From positions 1 to 64,000 of the forward strand of contig NZ_LAXJ01000009.1 in NCBI RefSeq assembly GCF_001441615.1: a stretch of DNA of 64,000 nucleotides, given 5' to 3'. The first letter of the stretch is position 1. Each line of letters begins with the position of its first letter. Below are positions 46,714 through 57,274 of the stretch, piece after piece. Source of the DNA: Roseovarius atlanticus. Its GTDB lineage: Bacteria; Pseudomonadota; Alphaproteobacteria; Rhodobacterales; Rhodobacteraceae. The position numbers were made by a program, and so were the translations under genes. The notes under the pieces were generated by a model. It made no database searches. It was not told the DNA's origin and saw only the letters and a program-made list of their open reading frames with translations.

Positions 46714-48954
46714 ATGTTTCTTTTGACCCGTATCCTGTTCGTGGCCGCGCTCGGCCTCATGTTCCTGACCCCCGCCAGCGCGCAAGAGGCCAACGTGCCC
46801 TCAGCCGAGGCGCAGCAACTCATTGATCTGCTCGAAAACCCCGAGGCGCGCGAGGCGCTGATCCAGTCGCTGCGCGGCGCCGCCGAAACCGCCACGGACG
46901 AGGTCGTCGATGTCGAGGAGGACACCTCCATCGGCCGCCAGCTCGCGGATTTCACCAAGTCCTTCTTCGAAACCGCCGCCACCTCCATCGGCTCCGCCTT
47001 CGGTGCCGTCATTGCCCTGCCCACCACGCTCATGGCGCTCGAAGGCGGCCAGCTCGACGTTCTGTGGGAGGCGCTTCAGGCGCTGGCCGTGGTCATCGTC
47101 GTCACTGTCGGTGCCTATCTGCTGCTGCGCGCCGGGGCCAAGCTGATCTATCGCCGCATGGGCGACAAGGCCCATGACTGGGGCTTCGTGCGCACCCTTG
47201 CGGTCGTCGCGGCCACCACGCTGATCGACATCCTGGTGGTCCTCGCGGCCTGGGGCCTGGGCTATCTCGCCGCGCTCTATCTCTATGGCGAGACGGGCGT
47301 GATCGGCGTCCGCCAGACGCTCTATCTCAACGCCTTCCTGCTCGTCGGACTGGCCAAGGTGGCCATCCGCGCGGTCCTCGCGCCCACCACCCACGAACTG
47401 CGCTTCATCGCCATCTCCGACGTCGCCGCCCGGCGCATGTCGTCGTGGTTCGGCGCCATCGCATCTGTCATCGGCTACGGCCAGCTGCTGATCGTGCCCA
47501 TCGTCAACCGGCAGGCCTCCTATGCCGCGGGCCGGGGCATCTCGACCCTTCTGGCCTTCATCGCCATCGCCATGGCCGCGATCCTGGTGGTGCGCTCGCG
47601 CAAGGACGTCGCCGGTTGGATCCTCGGCCCCACCCCCGAAGAGCGCCCCAGCGCCCTGCGCTTCATCGGGCGCAACTGGTACATTCCCGTGCTGCTCTAT
47701 CTTGCAGGCCTCGCCGTGATCGTGGCCGCCCGCCCTGACGGGCTGATCCTGCCCTTGCTGCTGAACTCGGCCCAGGTGATCGGCATCATCATCCTCGGCG
47801 TGCTCATCTCTGGCGGGCTGTCGCGCTTTGCCGCGCACGGAATGCACATGCCGATGAACGTCAGCAGCCGGATGCCCACGCTCGAGCCACGCATCAATTC
47901 GCTCCTGGGTCGCGTGATCCAGGTCGTGCGCATCTTCATCGTGATCGGCGTCCTGGCCTTCGCACTCGACGCCATCGGCCTGTGGGATATCTCCGGTTTC
48001 CTGCGCAGCGAATTCGGAACCTGGGCCGCCGGCGCCATCGTCAGCATCGCCTTCATCCTGCTCGCCGGCGCGATCCTGTGGCTGGCGCTGGTGTCCTGGG
48101 TCGACTACCGCCTGAACCCCGAGTTCGGCTCCGCCCCCACCTCGCGCGAGATCACGCTGCTGACGCTTTTGCGCAACGCCGCCACCATCGCGCTCATGGT
48201 CATCATCCTGATGTTCGTGCTGGCCGAGCTCGGGGTGGATATCGCCCCGCTCATCGCCTCCGCCGGTGTGCTGGGCCTCGCCATCGGTTTCGGTGCGCAA
48301 AAGATGGTGCAGGACATCATCACCGGCATCTTCATCCAGTTCGAGAACGCCATCAACGTGGGCGACGTGGTGACGCTCGGCGGCACCACAGGCACGGTCG
48401 AGAAACTGACCATCCGCTCGGTCACCCTGCGCGACCTGCACGCCGTGGTCCACGTCATCCCGTTCTCGTCCGTGGACATGGTGTCGAACTACGTGCGTGA
48501 CTATTCCTACTTCGTCGCCGACGTGGGCATCGCCTATCGCGAGAACGTGAACGACGGCAAACAGGCCATGGTCGACGCGTTCGAGGAACTCCGCGCAAGC
48601 GAGACTGGCGAGAACATCACCGGTGACCTCGAATGGTTCGGCGTCCAGTCGTTGGGCGACAGCGCCGTGGTCCTGCGCGCCCGGATCAAGACCGTGCCGG
48701 GCACGCAATGGGGCACCGGCCGCGCCTATAACGAGATCTGCAAGCGGATCATGGACGAGCGCGGCATCGAAATCCCCTTCCCGCACCAGACCATTTATTT
48801 CGGCGAGAACAAGGATGGCTCAGCCACCCATCTGCGCCTCGACCGCGCCGCGGACGAGGCCGAAACGATCGAGGGGTCCAGCCAGCCTCCGGCGAAGGAC
48901 ACGAAGAAAACGCGCAACCCCCATCTCGACATGGAAGACGACGCCGACAGCTGA
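46714..48954 (+). CDS. Large MscS-family mechanosensitive channel
   Basis: The 746-residue inner-membrane protein has a signal peptide (MFLLTRILFVAALGLMFLTP ending ASAQ), a periplasmic helical segment to about residue 90, some ten membrane helices, then the MscS pore-lining region GLAIGFGAQKMVQDIITGIF and the beta domain NVGDVVTLGGTTGTVEKLTI. The C-terminal 40 residues are charged and disordered. It belongs to the long YbdG/YjeP/BspA-like group with extra transmembrane helices, which releases solutes on osmotic downshift. The ATG at 46714 gives a clean signal peptide; a GTG twelve codons earlier is less likely. Confidence 0.9.
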   Translation: MFLLTRILFVAALGLMFLTPASAQEANVPSAEAQQLIDLLENPEAREALIQSLRGAAETATDEVVDVEEDTSIGRQLADFTKSFFETAATSIGSAFGAVIALPTTLMALEGGQLDVLWEALQALAVVIVVTVGAYLLLRAGAKLIYRRMGDKAHDWGFVRTLAVVAATTLIDILVVLAAWGLGYLAALYLYGETGVIGVRQTLYLNAFLLVGLAKVAIRAVLAPTTHELRFIAISDVAARRMSSWFGAIASVIGYGQLLIVPIVNRQASYAAGRGISTLLAFIAIAMAAILVVRSRKDVAGWILGPTPEERPSALRFIGRNWYIPVLLYLAGLAVIVAARPDGLILPLLLNSAQVIGIIILGVLISGGLSRFAAHGMHMPMNVSSRMPTLEPRINSLLGRVIQVVRIFIVIGVLAFALDAIGLWDISGFLRSEFGTWAAGAIVSIAFILLAGAILWLALVSWVDYRLNPEFGSAPTSREITLLTLLRNAATIALMVIILMFVLAELGVDIAPLIASAGVLGLAIGFGAQKMVQDIITGIFIQFENAINVGDVVTLGGTTGTVEKLTIRSVTLRDLHAVVHVIPFSSVDMVSNYVRDYSYFVADVGIAYRENVNDGKQAMVDAFEELRASETGENITGDLEWFGVQSLGDSAVVLRARIKTVPGTQWGTGRAYNEICKRIMDERGIEIPFPHQTIYFGENKDGSATHLRLDRAADEAETIEGSSQPPAKDTKKTRNPHLDMEDDADS

Positions 48955-49256
48955 CGTTGGCGGCATTTTCTGCGCAGAAAATGTCCCGGAAAATGCGCAT
49001 TTTCCGGGCGCGGACGCCTCAAAAGGTCCGCGCCCGACCGCACGATGCATTCATTCGGGCCGCCCGGCGATGGCACCGACGCGATACCGACGAAAATACC
49101 GACGTGATACAGACAGGGTTTTCACGTTTCCGCCGCCGTTAACCCTTGTGCCTGCACTGTGCAGAAATCTTTTTCGTGACACATTTCGGGGCGATTGTTG
49201 CCACGCACCGTGACTATCCCCGTCTCATCAACCTATTTGTGGAAGGGTAGGAAACG
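48955..49256. other. Intergenic region with three tandem palindromes
   Basis: About 300 bases between the MscS gene and a small-protein gene. Its first 85 bases hold three consecutive stem-loops (listed separately). The rest has no gene. GGAAGG at about 49241 is the ribosome binding site of the next gene. Confidence 0.6.
48964..49036. repeat. Three tandem perfect palindromes/stem-loops
   Basis: 48964-48983 is a perfect 20-base palindrome (CATTTTCTGCGCAGAAAATG). 48985-49008 is a perfect 24-base palindrome (two halves of CCCGGAAAATGC). 49005-49015 pairs with 49026-49036 (CGGGCGCGGAC/GTCCGCGCCCG). The ATTTTC words of the first two can also cross-pair, giving alternative folds. They lie 10 bases after the MscS stop. 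Confidence 0.92.
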
Positions 49257-49445
49257 ATGGGACTTGAAACCAAAAACGACATCCGCGATTTCGTCATGCG
49301 CGAACGCCTGCGTTGCGTCTCCGACCGGGAATGGAAGTTCCGGCTGCGCGGCTACGGCTTTGCCATCCGCGACACCGACGAGGGGCCGATGGTCACGTCG
49401 CTGATCGGCCGTGGCGATTTGTGCACGCTGGGCGCCGGCGCCTGA
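49257..49445 (+). CDS. Small conserved-looking protein of unknown function
   Basis: A 62-residue protein: MGLETKNDIRDFVMRERLRC at the start, then WKFRLRGYGFAIRDTDEGPM and a C-terminal LIGRGDLCTLGAGA. GGAAGGGTAGG precedes the ATG. It has two cysteines and mixed helix/strand character. No family is recognised; it is not a shadow of another gene and codon use matches its neighbours. Confidence 0.68.
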   Translation: MGLETKNDIRDFVMRERLRCVSDREWKFRLRGYGFAIRDTDEGPMVTSLIGRGDLCTLGAGA

Positions 49446-49513
49446 TAGATCCCGTTCAGGGTTGAATTTCCGCGCCGCACGGTATTCGTTGTGGCAAAGC
49501 GGAAAGGACACCC

Positions 49514-50386
<873 letters not shown>

Positions 50387-50400
50387 AAAGGTTTAACCCG

Positions 50401-51024
50401 ATGCCCCTAGACCTCTGGCTCACATTCGTTGCGGCGACCATTGCTTTGCTTCTGATTCCGGGCCCGACCGTCCTGCTGGTCCTGTCCTACGCCCTCAGCC
50501 AGGGCAAGCGGATCGCCGTCGCCTCCGCCACCGGTGTGGCCCTTGGCGATCTCGTGGCCATGACCGCATCCCTATTGGGGCTCGGCGCACTGGTGATGGC
50601 CTCAGCCACGCTCTTCACCGTGCTGAAATGGATCGGCGCGGCGTATCTGGTGTATCTCGGGGTCAAACTGTTGCGCAGCCCGCACAGCACCGGGCTGGAT
50701 CACACGACCGACGCGAAACCCGCCAGCGGCGTCTTCTGGCACGCCGCCGCCGTCACCGCGCTGAACCCCAAATCCATTGCCTTCTTCATCGCCTTCGTCC
50801 CGCAATTCGTCAGCGTCGACAGGGCCTTGGCGCCGCAATTCGCCATCCTGATCGCCACCTTCGTCGGCCTCGCCTGGCTCAACACGCTGGCCTACGCGCT
50901 CCTGGCCGATCGCCTGCGCCAGACCATCGGGCGCCCCTCGGTCACCACCTGGCTCACCCGCGGCGGCGGCGCAGCGCTCGTGGGCATGGGCGTGATGACA
51001 GCCGCCCTGCGCCGTACCGCGTGA
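50401..51024 (+). CDS. LysE/RhtB family translocator
   Basis: The 207-residue protein has six hydrophobic helices and the family signature LLLIPGPTVLLVLSYALSQG with ALNPKSIAFFIAFVPQFV. RhtB-type proteins export amino acids such as homoserine or threonine; the substrate is unknown. It follows mtnP by 14 bases and its stop overlaps the next GTG, so mtnP through 52777 may be one operon. Confidence 0.88.
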   Translation: MPLDLWLTFVAATIALLLIPGPTVLLVLSYALSQGKRIAVASATGVALGDLVAMTASLLGLGALVMASATLFTVLKWIGAAYLVYLGVKLLRSPHSTGLDHTTDAKPASGVFWHAAAVTALNPKSIAFFIAFVPQFVSVDRALAPQFAILIATFVGLAWLNTLAYALLADRLRQTIGRPSVTTWLTRGGGAALVGMGVMTAALRRTA

Positions 51025-52301
51025 CCGCGCAACGGGGCACCGTCCTCGTCCTCGGGGCCGATGGCTTCATCGGCCGCCACCTCGCCTTCGGCCTTCGCGA
51101 CTCGGGCTGGCACGTGCTCGCCTGCGCCCGCCGCACCGCACGTCTTGACCGCATGGGGTTCGAGACACTGAAGGTCGACCTAACCGACCCTGAGGCTCAC
51201 GACCCCGCCTTCTGGAGCAGCCGCCTGTCCAGCGTCACCCATATCGTCAACAGCGCCGGTGTCCTTGACGCGCCCGAGCCCACCTACACCGCCGTCCACG
51301 TCAGCGCCCCCGAGGCGCTTTACGCTGCGCTGCCCGACGCGCAGGGCTTGCTCATTTCCGCCGTCGGCATCGACGGCTCCGAAACCGCTTTTGCCCGCTT
51401 CCGCCACGCGGGCGAGAAAATCGCTTCGGATCATGACGTTACCATCCTTCGCGTCGGGCTGGTGCTGGGCGAAACCTCCTATGGCGGCTCGTCGCTCGCC
51501 CGCACCCTGGCCGCGCTGCCGGTCTTCACGCCGGTCGTGGGCGACGGGCAACAGACCTTCAACCCGATCCACGCCGCCGACCTCGCCCGCGCCGTCGATC
51601 ACCTGCTGCGCCATCCCCCCGGCCCCGGTCCGCATGACATCGGCGGACCGGAAACCGTGACCCAGGACGGGATGCTGCACTCCCTTCGCGCATGGTTCGG
51701 CCTGCCCCCCACCCGCCTGCTGCGCCTGCCTGTCGGGCTTGCCAAGGGCATGGGCCGGATTGGCGACGCCATGCGCCTCGGCCCGATCTCCGCCACTTCG
51801 GTCGCGCAACTCCAGAACGGCGTCCTGGCCGACCATGCCAGGCTGACCGAGACCCTGCCGGAGAAACCCCGCGGCTTTTCCACCTTTCTCGCCGCGCGTC
51901 CCGCCGGCACACAGGACCTCTGGCACGCCCGGCTCTACCTCGTCCGCCCGGCCCTGCGCATCGTGCTGGCCCTTCTGTGGCTGGCCTCCGGCCTTCTGGG
52001 CCTCTTCCTGCCACGCGCCGATTTCCTGCCCCTGATCCCGAACACGGCCCTGTCCGACGCAGCCCTCGTCGCGATGGCCCGCCTGGGCGGCCTCTTGGAC
52101 CTCGCCCTCGCCGCCGCCCTTTTCCGAGGCTGGCGCCCCCGATTGGTCGCCGCGCTACAGGCCGCGTTGGTCCTCTCCTACACCCTTGCCTTCACGATCC
52201 TCGCCCCGGGCCTGTGGCTGCTGCCCCTCGGCGGTCTGCTCAAGAACCTGCCGATCCTCGCCCTCATCGCGATCCACTTCATCCTCGAAGACGAGCGATA
52301 G
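51021..52301 (+). CDS. NAD(P)-binding epimerase-like protein fused to a DoxX-like membrane domain
   Basis: The 426-residue protein has an N-terminal Rossmann domain (VLVLGADGFIGRHLAFGLRD) with extended-SDR features such as NPIHAADLARAVDHLL and DIGGPETVTQDGM up to about residue 285. The last 120 residues form about four membrane helices of the DoxX-like type (LALLWLASGLLGLFLPR). The fusion is known in proteobacteria but its role is unclear. The GTG at 51021 overlaps the preceding TGA. The next gene is also a membrane protein. Confidence 0.8.
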   Translation: MTAQRGTVLVLGADGFIGRHLAFGLRDSGWHVLACARRTARLDRMGFETLKVDLTDPEAHDPAFWSSRLSSVTHIVNSAGVLDAPEPTYTAVHVSAPEALYAALPDAQGLLISAVGIDGSETAFARFRHAGEKIASDHDVTILRVGLVLGETSYGGSSLARTLAALPVFTPVVGDGQQTFNPIHAADLARAVDHLLRHPPGPGPHDIGGPETVTQDGMLHSLRAWFGLPPTRLLRLPVGLAKGMGRIGDAMRLGPISATSVAQLQNGVLADHARLTETLPEKPRGFSTFLAARPAGTQDLWHARLYLVRPALRIVLALLWLASGLLGLFLPRADFLPLIPNTALSDAALVAMARLGGLLDLALAAALFRGWRPRLVAALQAALVLSYTLAFTILAPGLWLLPLGGLLKNLPILALIAIHFILEDER

Positions 52302-52303
52302 GC

Positions 52304-52777
52304 ATGGACCCCTACCTGATCACCAAGTGGCTCCACATCCTCAGCTCCACCGTCCTGTTCGGCACCGGCATCGGCACCGCGTTCCAGATGGTCTGGGCAA
52401 TGCGCACGGGCCGGGTACAGACGATCTACTCGGTCTCCTCGGGCGTGGTGGTGGCCGACTGGCTCTTCACCACCCCCGCAGGGATCGTGCAGCCGCTGAC
52501 CGGCCTCGCCCTCATCCACATGGCAGGCTTCGACCCCTTCGCACCGTGGCTTCTGGCAACCTACGCGCTCTACATCCTGGCCTTTGTCTGCTGGGCGCCC
52601 GTGGTGCGCCTGCAAATCCGCATCCGCGACCTCGCCGCCGAGGCGCTGCGCACCGATACGCCCCTGCCACCGGCAGCGCACCGCGCCTACCGCTTCTGGT
52701 TCGCCCTCGGCTGGCCCGCCTTCGCGGCGCTCACGGGCGTCTTCTGGCTGATGGTCACGAAACCCGCGCTCTGGTAG
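52304..52777 (+). CDS. DUF2269 membrane protein
   Basis: The 157-residue protein has four hydrophobic helices with the DUF2269 pattern KWLHILSSTVLFGTGIGTAF and ADWLFTTPAGIVQPLTGLAL. Its function is unknown. It starts two bases after the Rossmann/DoxX gene; the pair is often found together and probably forms a membrane complex, which is inference. Confidence 0.82.
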   Translation: MDPYLITKWLHILSSTVLFGTGIGTAFQMVWAMRTGRVQTIYSVSSGVVVADWLFTTPAGIVQPLTGLALIHMAGFDPFAPWLLATYALYILAFVCWAPVVRLQIRIRDLAAEALRTDTPLPPAAHRAYRFWFALGWPAFAALTGVFWLMVTKPALW

Positions 52778-52782
52778 ACGCG

Positions 52783-52950
52783 TCAACCGTTCTTCTTGAT
52801 GAATTTCCGGATGAACCCGCGGATTTCCCGCGCCGCGCTGGTGTCCATCTCCTTGCACAGCTCGATGAACCTGTCGCGGTCATCCTTGTTCAGCCGCAGG
52901 ATCAGCTGGCTGTCTTTCTTCCCGGCTTTCTTGTCGTCAGTCTTGGCCAC
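52783..52950 (-). CDS. Small ribbon-helix-helix-like protein
   Basis: A 55-residue very basic protein: KKDSQLILRLNKDDRDRFIE then MDTSAAREIRGFIRKFIKKN, the strand-helix-helix pattern of RHH DNA-binding proteins. The start is GTG at 52950 with AGGAG six bases upstream; the longer frame to 53001 lacks such a site. No toxin gene is adjacent, so an antitoxin role has no support. It is convergent with the DUF2269 gene. Confidence 0.7.
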   Translation of the reverse strand: MAKTDDKKAGKKDSQLILRLNKDDRDRFIELCKEMDTSAAREIRGFIRKFIKKNG

Positions 52951-53139
52951 GCGAACTCCTGATTTGCGTTTTCCGTCACCGGCTTGCCAAGGTATATACA
53001 AAGCATATGCAGCCTTGGCAAACCCTCTTGCAAATCAATTCCTTGGGCGTCAAGACCCCGCCGGTCCCAGGCAATCCTTGCGATTTTGCGCCAGTTGCGC
53101 CAAACGCAAAGGCGGACAGGCCCAACCGGAGACACCGCC

Positions 53140-53679
53140 ATGCCCAACGCGAAAACGGTCAAGGATTACATCCGCACCATCGTCGATTTCCCGCATGAAG
53201 GCATCATGTTCCGCGATGTCACCACGCTCTTTGCCGACCCGCGCGGACTGCGGCTGGCGGTGGACCAGCTCCTGCACCCCTACGCCGGGATGGAGATCGA
53301 CAAGGTCGCGGGGCTCGAGGCACGCGGCTTCATCCTGGGCGGCGCGGTGGCGCACCAGCTGGGCAAGGGTTTTGTGCCCATCCGCAAGAAAGGCAAGCTG
53401 CCTGGCAAGGTGATTTCCGAGGAATATCAACTGGAATACGGCGAGGCGATCGTCGAGATCCACGACGACGCCATCGCCCCCGGTGAAAAGATACTGCTGG
53501 TCGACGACCTTCTGGCCACGGGCGGCACCGCCGAGGCCGGGATCAGGCTGATCGAACGGCTGGGCGGAGAGATTATCGGCTGCGCCTTCGTCATCGACCT
53601 GCCCGAACTGGGCGGGCGCAAACGGCTGGAGGCGCTTGGTATGGACGTCCACGCGCTCTGCGATTTCGAAGGGGCCTAA
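53140..53679 (+). CDS. apt: Adenine phosphoribosyltransferase
   Basis: Apt makes AMP from adenine and PRPP. The 179-residue protein has the N-terminal [32 protein letters not shown], and the PRPP loop [17 protein letters not shown]. Together with mtnP it completes adenine recovery from methylthioadenosine. Its stop overlaps the stop of the convergent LOG-family gene by four bases. Confidence 0.96.
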   Translation: MPNAKTVKDYIRTIVDFPHEGIMFRDVTTLFADPRGLRLAVDQLLHPYAGMEIDKVAGLEARGFILGGAVAHQLGKGFVPIRKKGKLPGKVISEEYQLEYGEAIVEIHDDAIAPGEKILLVDDLLATGGTAEAGIRLIERLGGEIIGCAFVIDLPELGGRKRLEALGMDVHALCDFEGA

Positions 53680-54494
53680 AGCTCCTCGTACCAGTCGTCG
53701 ATGATCTTCACCGCTTCTTCCGCGGACTCCACGAACTGAAACAGGTCCAGGTCCTCGGCACTGATCGTGCCCGCATCCGCCAAGGCCTCCCAGTTGATGA
53801 TCTTGCGCCAGAATTCCTCGCCGAACAGCAGGAACGGCACCCGCTTCATCCGGTCAGTCTGGATCAGTGTCAGCGCCTCGAACATCTCGTCCAGCGTGCC
53901 GAACCCGCCGGGGAAGCAACAGATCGCCTTGGCCCGCATCAGGAAATGCATCTTGCGGATGGCGAAGTAATGAAAATTGAAGCACAACCCCGGCGTCACG
54001 TATTCGTTCGGCGCCTGCTCGTGCGGCAGCACGATGTTCAGCCCGATCGACGTACCGCCCGCATCCGCAGCACCTCGGTTGCCCGCCTCCATCACGCCGG
54101 GCCCGCCGCCCGTGGCCACGACGAATTCGCGCCCATAGCTTTGCATCGACTTCTCGGTCAACATCTTCGCAAAGCTGCGCGCCTCGTCGTAAAACCGTGA
54201 CAGCTCCGCCAGCGTCTCAGTGCGCGCGGTATCCTTGACCGCCGGTTCGGGAATGCGCGCGCCGCCGAACAGCACCACCGTACTTTCGATCCCGCGCTCG
54301 TTCAGGATCATCTCGGGCTTCAGCAATTCCAGCTGCAACCGCACCGGCCGCAGCTCGTCGCGGCACAGGAAATCGTCGTCGGCAAAGGCCAGGCGATACG
54401 CCGGCGCACGGGTCTGCGGCGTGTCGGGCACCTGGGCCGCGGTGCTGCGGTCGGAATGCGCGTCCCGGAACTGGCTATTGCGGTCGTCTTTCAT
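53676..54494 (-). CDS. LOG family (TIGR00730-type) nucleotide hydrolase-like protein
   Basis: The 272-residue protein has the LOG signatures [14 protein letters not shown] and [18 protein letters not shown], which in characterised members cleave AMP or cytokinin nucleotides to the free base plus ribose phosphate. The N-terminal 70 residues are an extension typical of the long bacterial form. It faces apt, the enzyme for the opposite conversion (adenine to AMP), with overlapping stops. The substrate is not proven. Confidence 0.85.
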   Translation of the reverse strand: MKDDRNSQFRDAHSDRSTAAQVPDTPQTRAPAYRLAFADDDFLCRDELRPVRLQLELLKPEMILNERGIESTVVLFGGARIPEPAVKDTARTETLAELSRFYDEARSFAKMLTEKSMQSYGREFVVATGGGPGVMEAGNRGAADAGGTSIGLNIVLPHEQAPNEYVTPGLCFNFHYFAIRKMHFLMRAKAICCFPGGFGTLDEMFEALTLIQTDRMKRVPFLLFGEEFWRKIINWEALADAGTISAEDLDLFQFVESAEEAVKIIDDWYEEL

Positions 54495-54582
54495 CCTGCA
54501 CTTCCCTGTTGGGTTCGTTTTCTCAGGCGTATAGGGTTCCGCACGATTTGCCTAGCCACGGGCACGTGCGAAAGGGGTCGAA

Positions 54583-55509
54583 ATGGACTGGAAAACCGAG
54601 ATCGCCGCCGCGAAATTCCGCATCGCCCCGCACCTGCGCCGCACTCCCGTGGCAACGGTGTCGGGCTTCGGCCTCGACCATCCCGTCGAGGTCAAGCTGG
54701 AGCACACCCAGCACACCGGCAGCTTCAAGCCGCGCGGAGCCTTCAACACCCTTCTGTCGCAGGAGGTTCCCAAGGCCGGTCTGGTCGCGGCCTCGGGCGG
54801 CAACCACGGTGCGGCCGTGGCCTATGCCGCCGCCAAGCTGGGCCACCGCGCCCGCATCTACGTCCCAGAAATGGCAGGTCCGGCCAAGATCGCCCTCATC
54901 CGCGACCAGGGTGCCGACCTGCACGTGGTCGAAGGCGCCTATTCCAACGCGCTCGACGCCGCCCGCGAATACGAGGCCGAAACCGGCGCGATGCAGATCC
55001 ACGCCTATGACGCGCCCGCCACCGTGGTGGGCCAGGGCACCTGCATGGCCGAGTGGGAAGACCAGGGGCTGGAGGCCGACACCGTCCTGATCGCCGTGGG
55101 CGGCGGCGGGCTGATTGCAGGCGCGCTGGCGTGGCTCGACGGGCGGCGCAAGGTCGTGGCAGTCGAGCCCGAAACCTGCGCCGCGCTCAGCGCCGCGCGG
55201 AAGGCGGGCAAACCCGTCGATGTCGAGGTCTCGGGCGTCGCCGCCAACGCGCTCGGCGCGCGGCGCATCGGGTCGATCTGCCTCGATCACGCGCAGGCGC
55301 AGGACGTGACCGCCGTCACCGTCAGCGACGACGCGATCACCGCCGCCCAGCACGCGCTCTGGAAAGACGCCCGCCAGCTGGTCGAACCCGCCGGGGCCAC
55401 CGCGCTCGCCGCCCTGACCAGCGGTGCCTACCGGCCTGAAAAAGATGAACGAATAGCGATCCTTGTCTGCGGCGGCAACCTCCCCTCCGATCCCCTGTCG
55501 GCGGATTGA
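54583..55509 (+). CDS. Threonine/serine dehydratase-like PLP enzyme
   Basis: The 308-residue fold-type II PLP enzyme has the lysine motif TGSFKPRGAFNTL, the phosphate loop VAVGGGGLIAGAL and SGGNHGAAVAYAA. It lacks a C-terminal ACT domain, so it is the catabolic type. Substrates such as threonine, serine or hydroxy-aspartate are possible; related proteins are also annotated as serine/threonine dehydratases in ectoine or ethanolamine contexts. Confidence 0.85.
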   Translation: MDWKTEIAAAKFRIAPHLRRTPVATVSGFGLDHPVEVKLEHTQHTGSFKPRGAFNTLLSQEVPKAGLVAASGGNHGAAVAYAAAKLGHRARIYVPEMAGPAKIALIRDQGADLHVVEGAYSNALDAAREYEAETGAMQIHAYDAPATVVGQGTCMAEWEDQGLEADTVLIAVGGGGLIAGALAWLDGRRKVVAVEPETCAALSAARKAGKPVDVEVSGVAANALGARRIGSICLDHAQAQDVTAVTVSDDAITAAQHALWKDARQLVEPAGATALAALTSGAYRPEKDERIAILVCGGNLPSDPLSAD

Positions 55510-55633
55510 CGCCCGTTTCGCTCCCGCTGTCACGGCGGGTGGGAACACCCTCTGATCCACCCGCGTTGTGCCGTCAGATTGCCAGCGGGCATTCCGTCCG
55601 CGAACTGGCGAACATGAGTGAGGAGGACTATCC

Positions 55634-56236
55634 ATGAAGACCCGACTTCTAAGCCTGACCCTGGCCGGAACCCTTGGCGCGGGCGCCGCCATGGCCGATG
55701 TCGACGCGACCGCCGTGACCGACCTGAACCTGCGCGCCGGCCCCAGCCCGGCACAACCCGTGATCGACGTCATCCCCAACGCCGGCGCCGTCAGCATCCA
55801 GGGCTGCATCGAGGCCAGTTCGTGGTGCGAGGTCAACTACAACGGTACTCAAGGCTGGGCCTATGGCGACTATCTCGCCGCATCCTCGGATTCAGGCTCT
55901 GTCCGCGTGATCGAGAACCGCAGCGTGATCGAGGTGCCCACTGTCACCTACGAATACAGCGAAGCCGACACCGTTCAGGCCGGTGGCGCTATCAGCCCCT
56001 ATGTTGGCGATACCTACGTCGCTCCTTCTGTTCCGGCCGACAACACCCTGGTCTACGTGCGCGACAACCCGATGGAGCCGATATATCTCGACGGCGAAGT
56101 CGTGACCGGCGCACAACTGCCCGCGGCTGTAGGCCTGCAACCCGTCCCCGACACCGAGTACCGTTACGCATATGTAAACGGCGTGCCGGTGCTGGTCGAA
56201 CCGGCAGACCGCCGCGTGGTCTACCTCGTGCGGTAA
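55634..56236 (+). CDS. Exported SH3b/DUF1236 protein
   Basis: The 200-residue protein has a signal peptide (LLSLTLAGTLGAGAAMA) and a bacterial SH3 domain (DLNLRAGPSPAQPVIDVIPN, CEVNYNGTQGWAYGDYL). The C-terminal 100 residues match DUF1236-type repeats (DNPMEPIYLDGEVVTGAQLP, YAYVNGVPVLVEPADRRVVY). It probably binds cell-wall material; the function is unknown. It is followed by a strong terminator. Confidence 0.85.
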   Translation: MKTRLLSLTLAGTLGAGAAMADVDATAVTDLNLRAGPSPAQPVIDVIPNAGAVSIQGCIEASSWCEVNYNGTQGWAYGDYLAASSDSGSVRVIENRSVIEVPTVTYEYSEADTVQAGGAISPYVGDTYVAPSVPADNTLVYVRDNPMEPIYLDGEVVTGAQLPAAVGLQPVPDTEYRYAYVNGVPVLVEPADRRVVYLVR

Positions 56237-56262
56237 CACCGATCGATCAGGACAAGACAGAT

Positions 56263-56292
56263 GGCGGGTGTCCCTCGGACGCCCGCCTTTTT
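56263..56292 (+). terminator. Rho-independent terminator
   Basis: Eleven-pair stem GGCGGGTGTCC/GGACGCCCGCC (one T-G pair) with a CTC loop, followed by five T, 27 bases after the SH3b gene. Confidence 0.93.
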
Positions 56293-56413
56293 CATGCCCA
56301 CGCGGTCGCACCTGCCGCGAAAGCCCCGCGTCGCGGCGCATTGCGATCTTCTCCGTCCGCCCGTATAGGGCATTCCAGCACAGTACGGATCTGCCAAGGG
56401 GAGCACGCACCAG

Positions 56414-57241
56414 ATGTCCAACGCACAGCTTGAAACCGCCATCGAGTCCGCCTGGGACACCCGCGACCAGATCACGCCCTCGACCGGTGGTGAGACGCGC
56501 GAGGCCATCGAGGACACGCTCAACGCCCTCGACAGCGGCAAACTGCGCGTGGCCGAGCGTCAGGACAACGGCGACTGGCACGTCAACCAATGGGCCAAGA
56601 AGGCCGTGCTGCTGGGCTTTCGCCTGAAAGACATGGAGCCGCAGGCCGGCGGCCCGCAAGGCGGCACCTGGTGGGACAAGGTCGATAGCAAGTTCAAGGG
56701 CTGGGGCGACAACGAATGGGGGGCGGCCGGCTTTCGCGCCGTGCCCAACTGCATCGTGCGCAAATCGGCTTACATCGCCCCCGGCGTGGTGCTGATGCCC
56801 TCCTTCGTGAACCTCGGCGCCTATGTGGACGAGGGCACGATGGTCGACACCTGGGCCACCGTCGGGTCCTGCGCGCAGATCGGCAAGGGCGTGCACCTCT
56901 CGGGCGGCGTGGGCATCGGCGGCGTTCTGGAACCGATGCAGGCCGGCCCCACGATCATCGAGGACAACTGCTTTATCGGCGCCCGCTCCGAGGTCGTCGA
57001 AGGCTGCATCGTCCGCGAGGGCTCGGTGCTGGGCATGGGCGTCTATATCGGCAAGTCCACCAAGATCGTCGACCGCGAAACCGGCGAGGTCTTCATGGGC
57101 GAGGTGCCGCCCTATTCGGTCGTGGTCTCGGGCTCGATGCCGACCAAGAACAACCTCAACCTCTACTGCGCCGTGATCGTCAAGCGGGTGGACGAACAAA
57201 CCCGCTCCAAGACCGCCATCAACGAGCTTCTGCGAGACTGA
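56414..57241 (+). CDS. dapD: Tetrahydrodipicolinate N-succinyltransferase
   Basis: DapD succinylates tetrahydrodipicolinate in lysine/diaminopimelate synthesis. The 275-residue protein has the left-handed beta-helix hexapeptide repeats ([40 protein letters not shown], then GARSEVVEG) and the helical N terminus ([20 protein letters not shown]). The partner dapE lies at 60580 in the same direction. Confidence 0.96.
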   Translation: MSNAQLETAIESAWDTRDQITPSTGGETREAIEDTLNALDSGKLRVAERQDNGDWHVNQWAKKAVLLGFRLKDMEPQAGGPQGGTWWDKVDSKFKGWGDNEWGAAGFRAVPNCIVRKSAYIAPGVVLMPSFVNLGAYVDEGTMVDTWATVGSCAQIGKGVHLSGGVGIGGVLEPMQAGPTIIEDNCFIGARSEVVEGCIVREGSVLGMGVYIGKSTKIVDRETGEVFMGEVPPYSVVVSGSMPTKNNLNLYCAVIVKRVDEQTRSKTAINELLRD

Positions 57242-57274
57242 TCCCTGCGCGGCAGGCCCGGCACGAGGTCCCTC

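Noticed and set aside
46801-48786. 661-codon minus-strand frame opposite the MscS gene
   Set aside because: Asp/Gly/His/Gln-rich shadow of a clearly real membrane-channel gene.
52783-52950. RHH protein as antitoxin of a toxin-antitoxin pair
   Set aside because: No small toxin-like gene overlaps or adjoins it; the neighbours are DUF2269 and apt.
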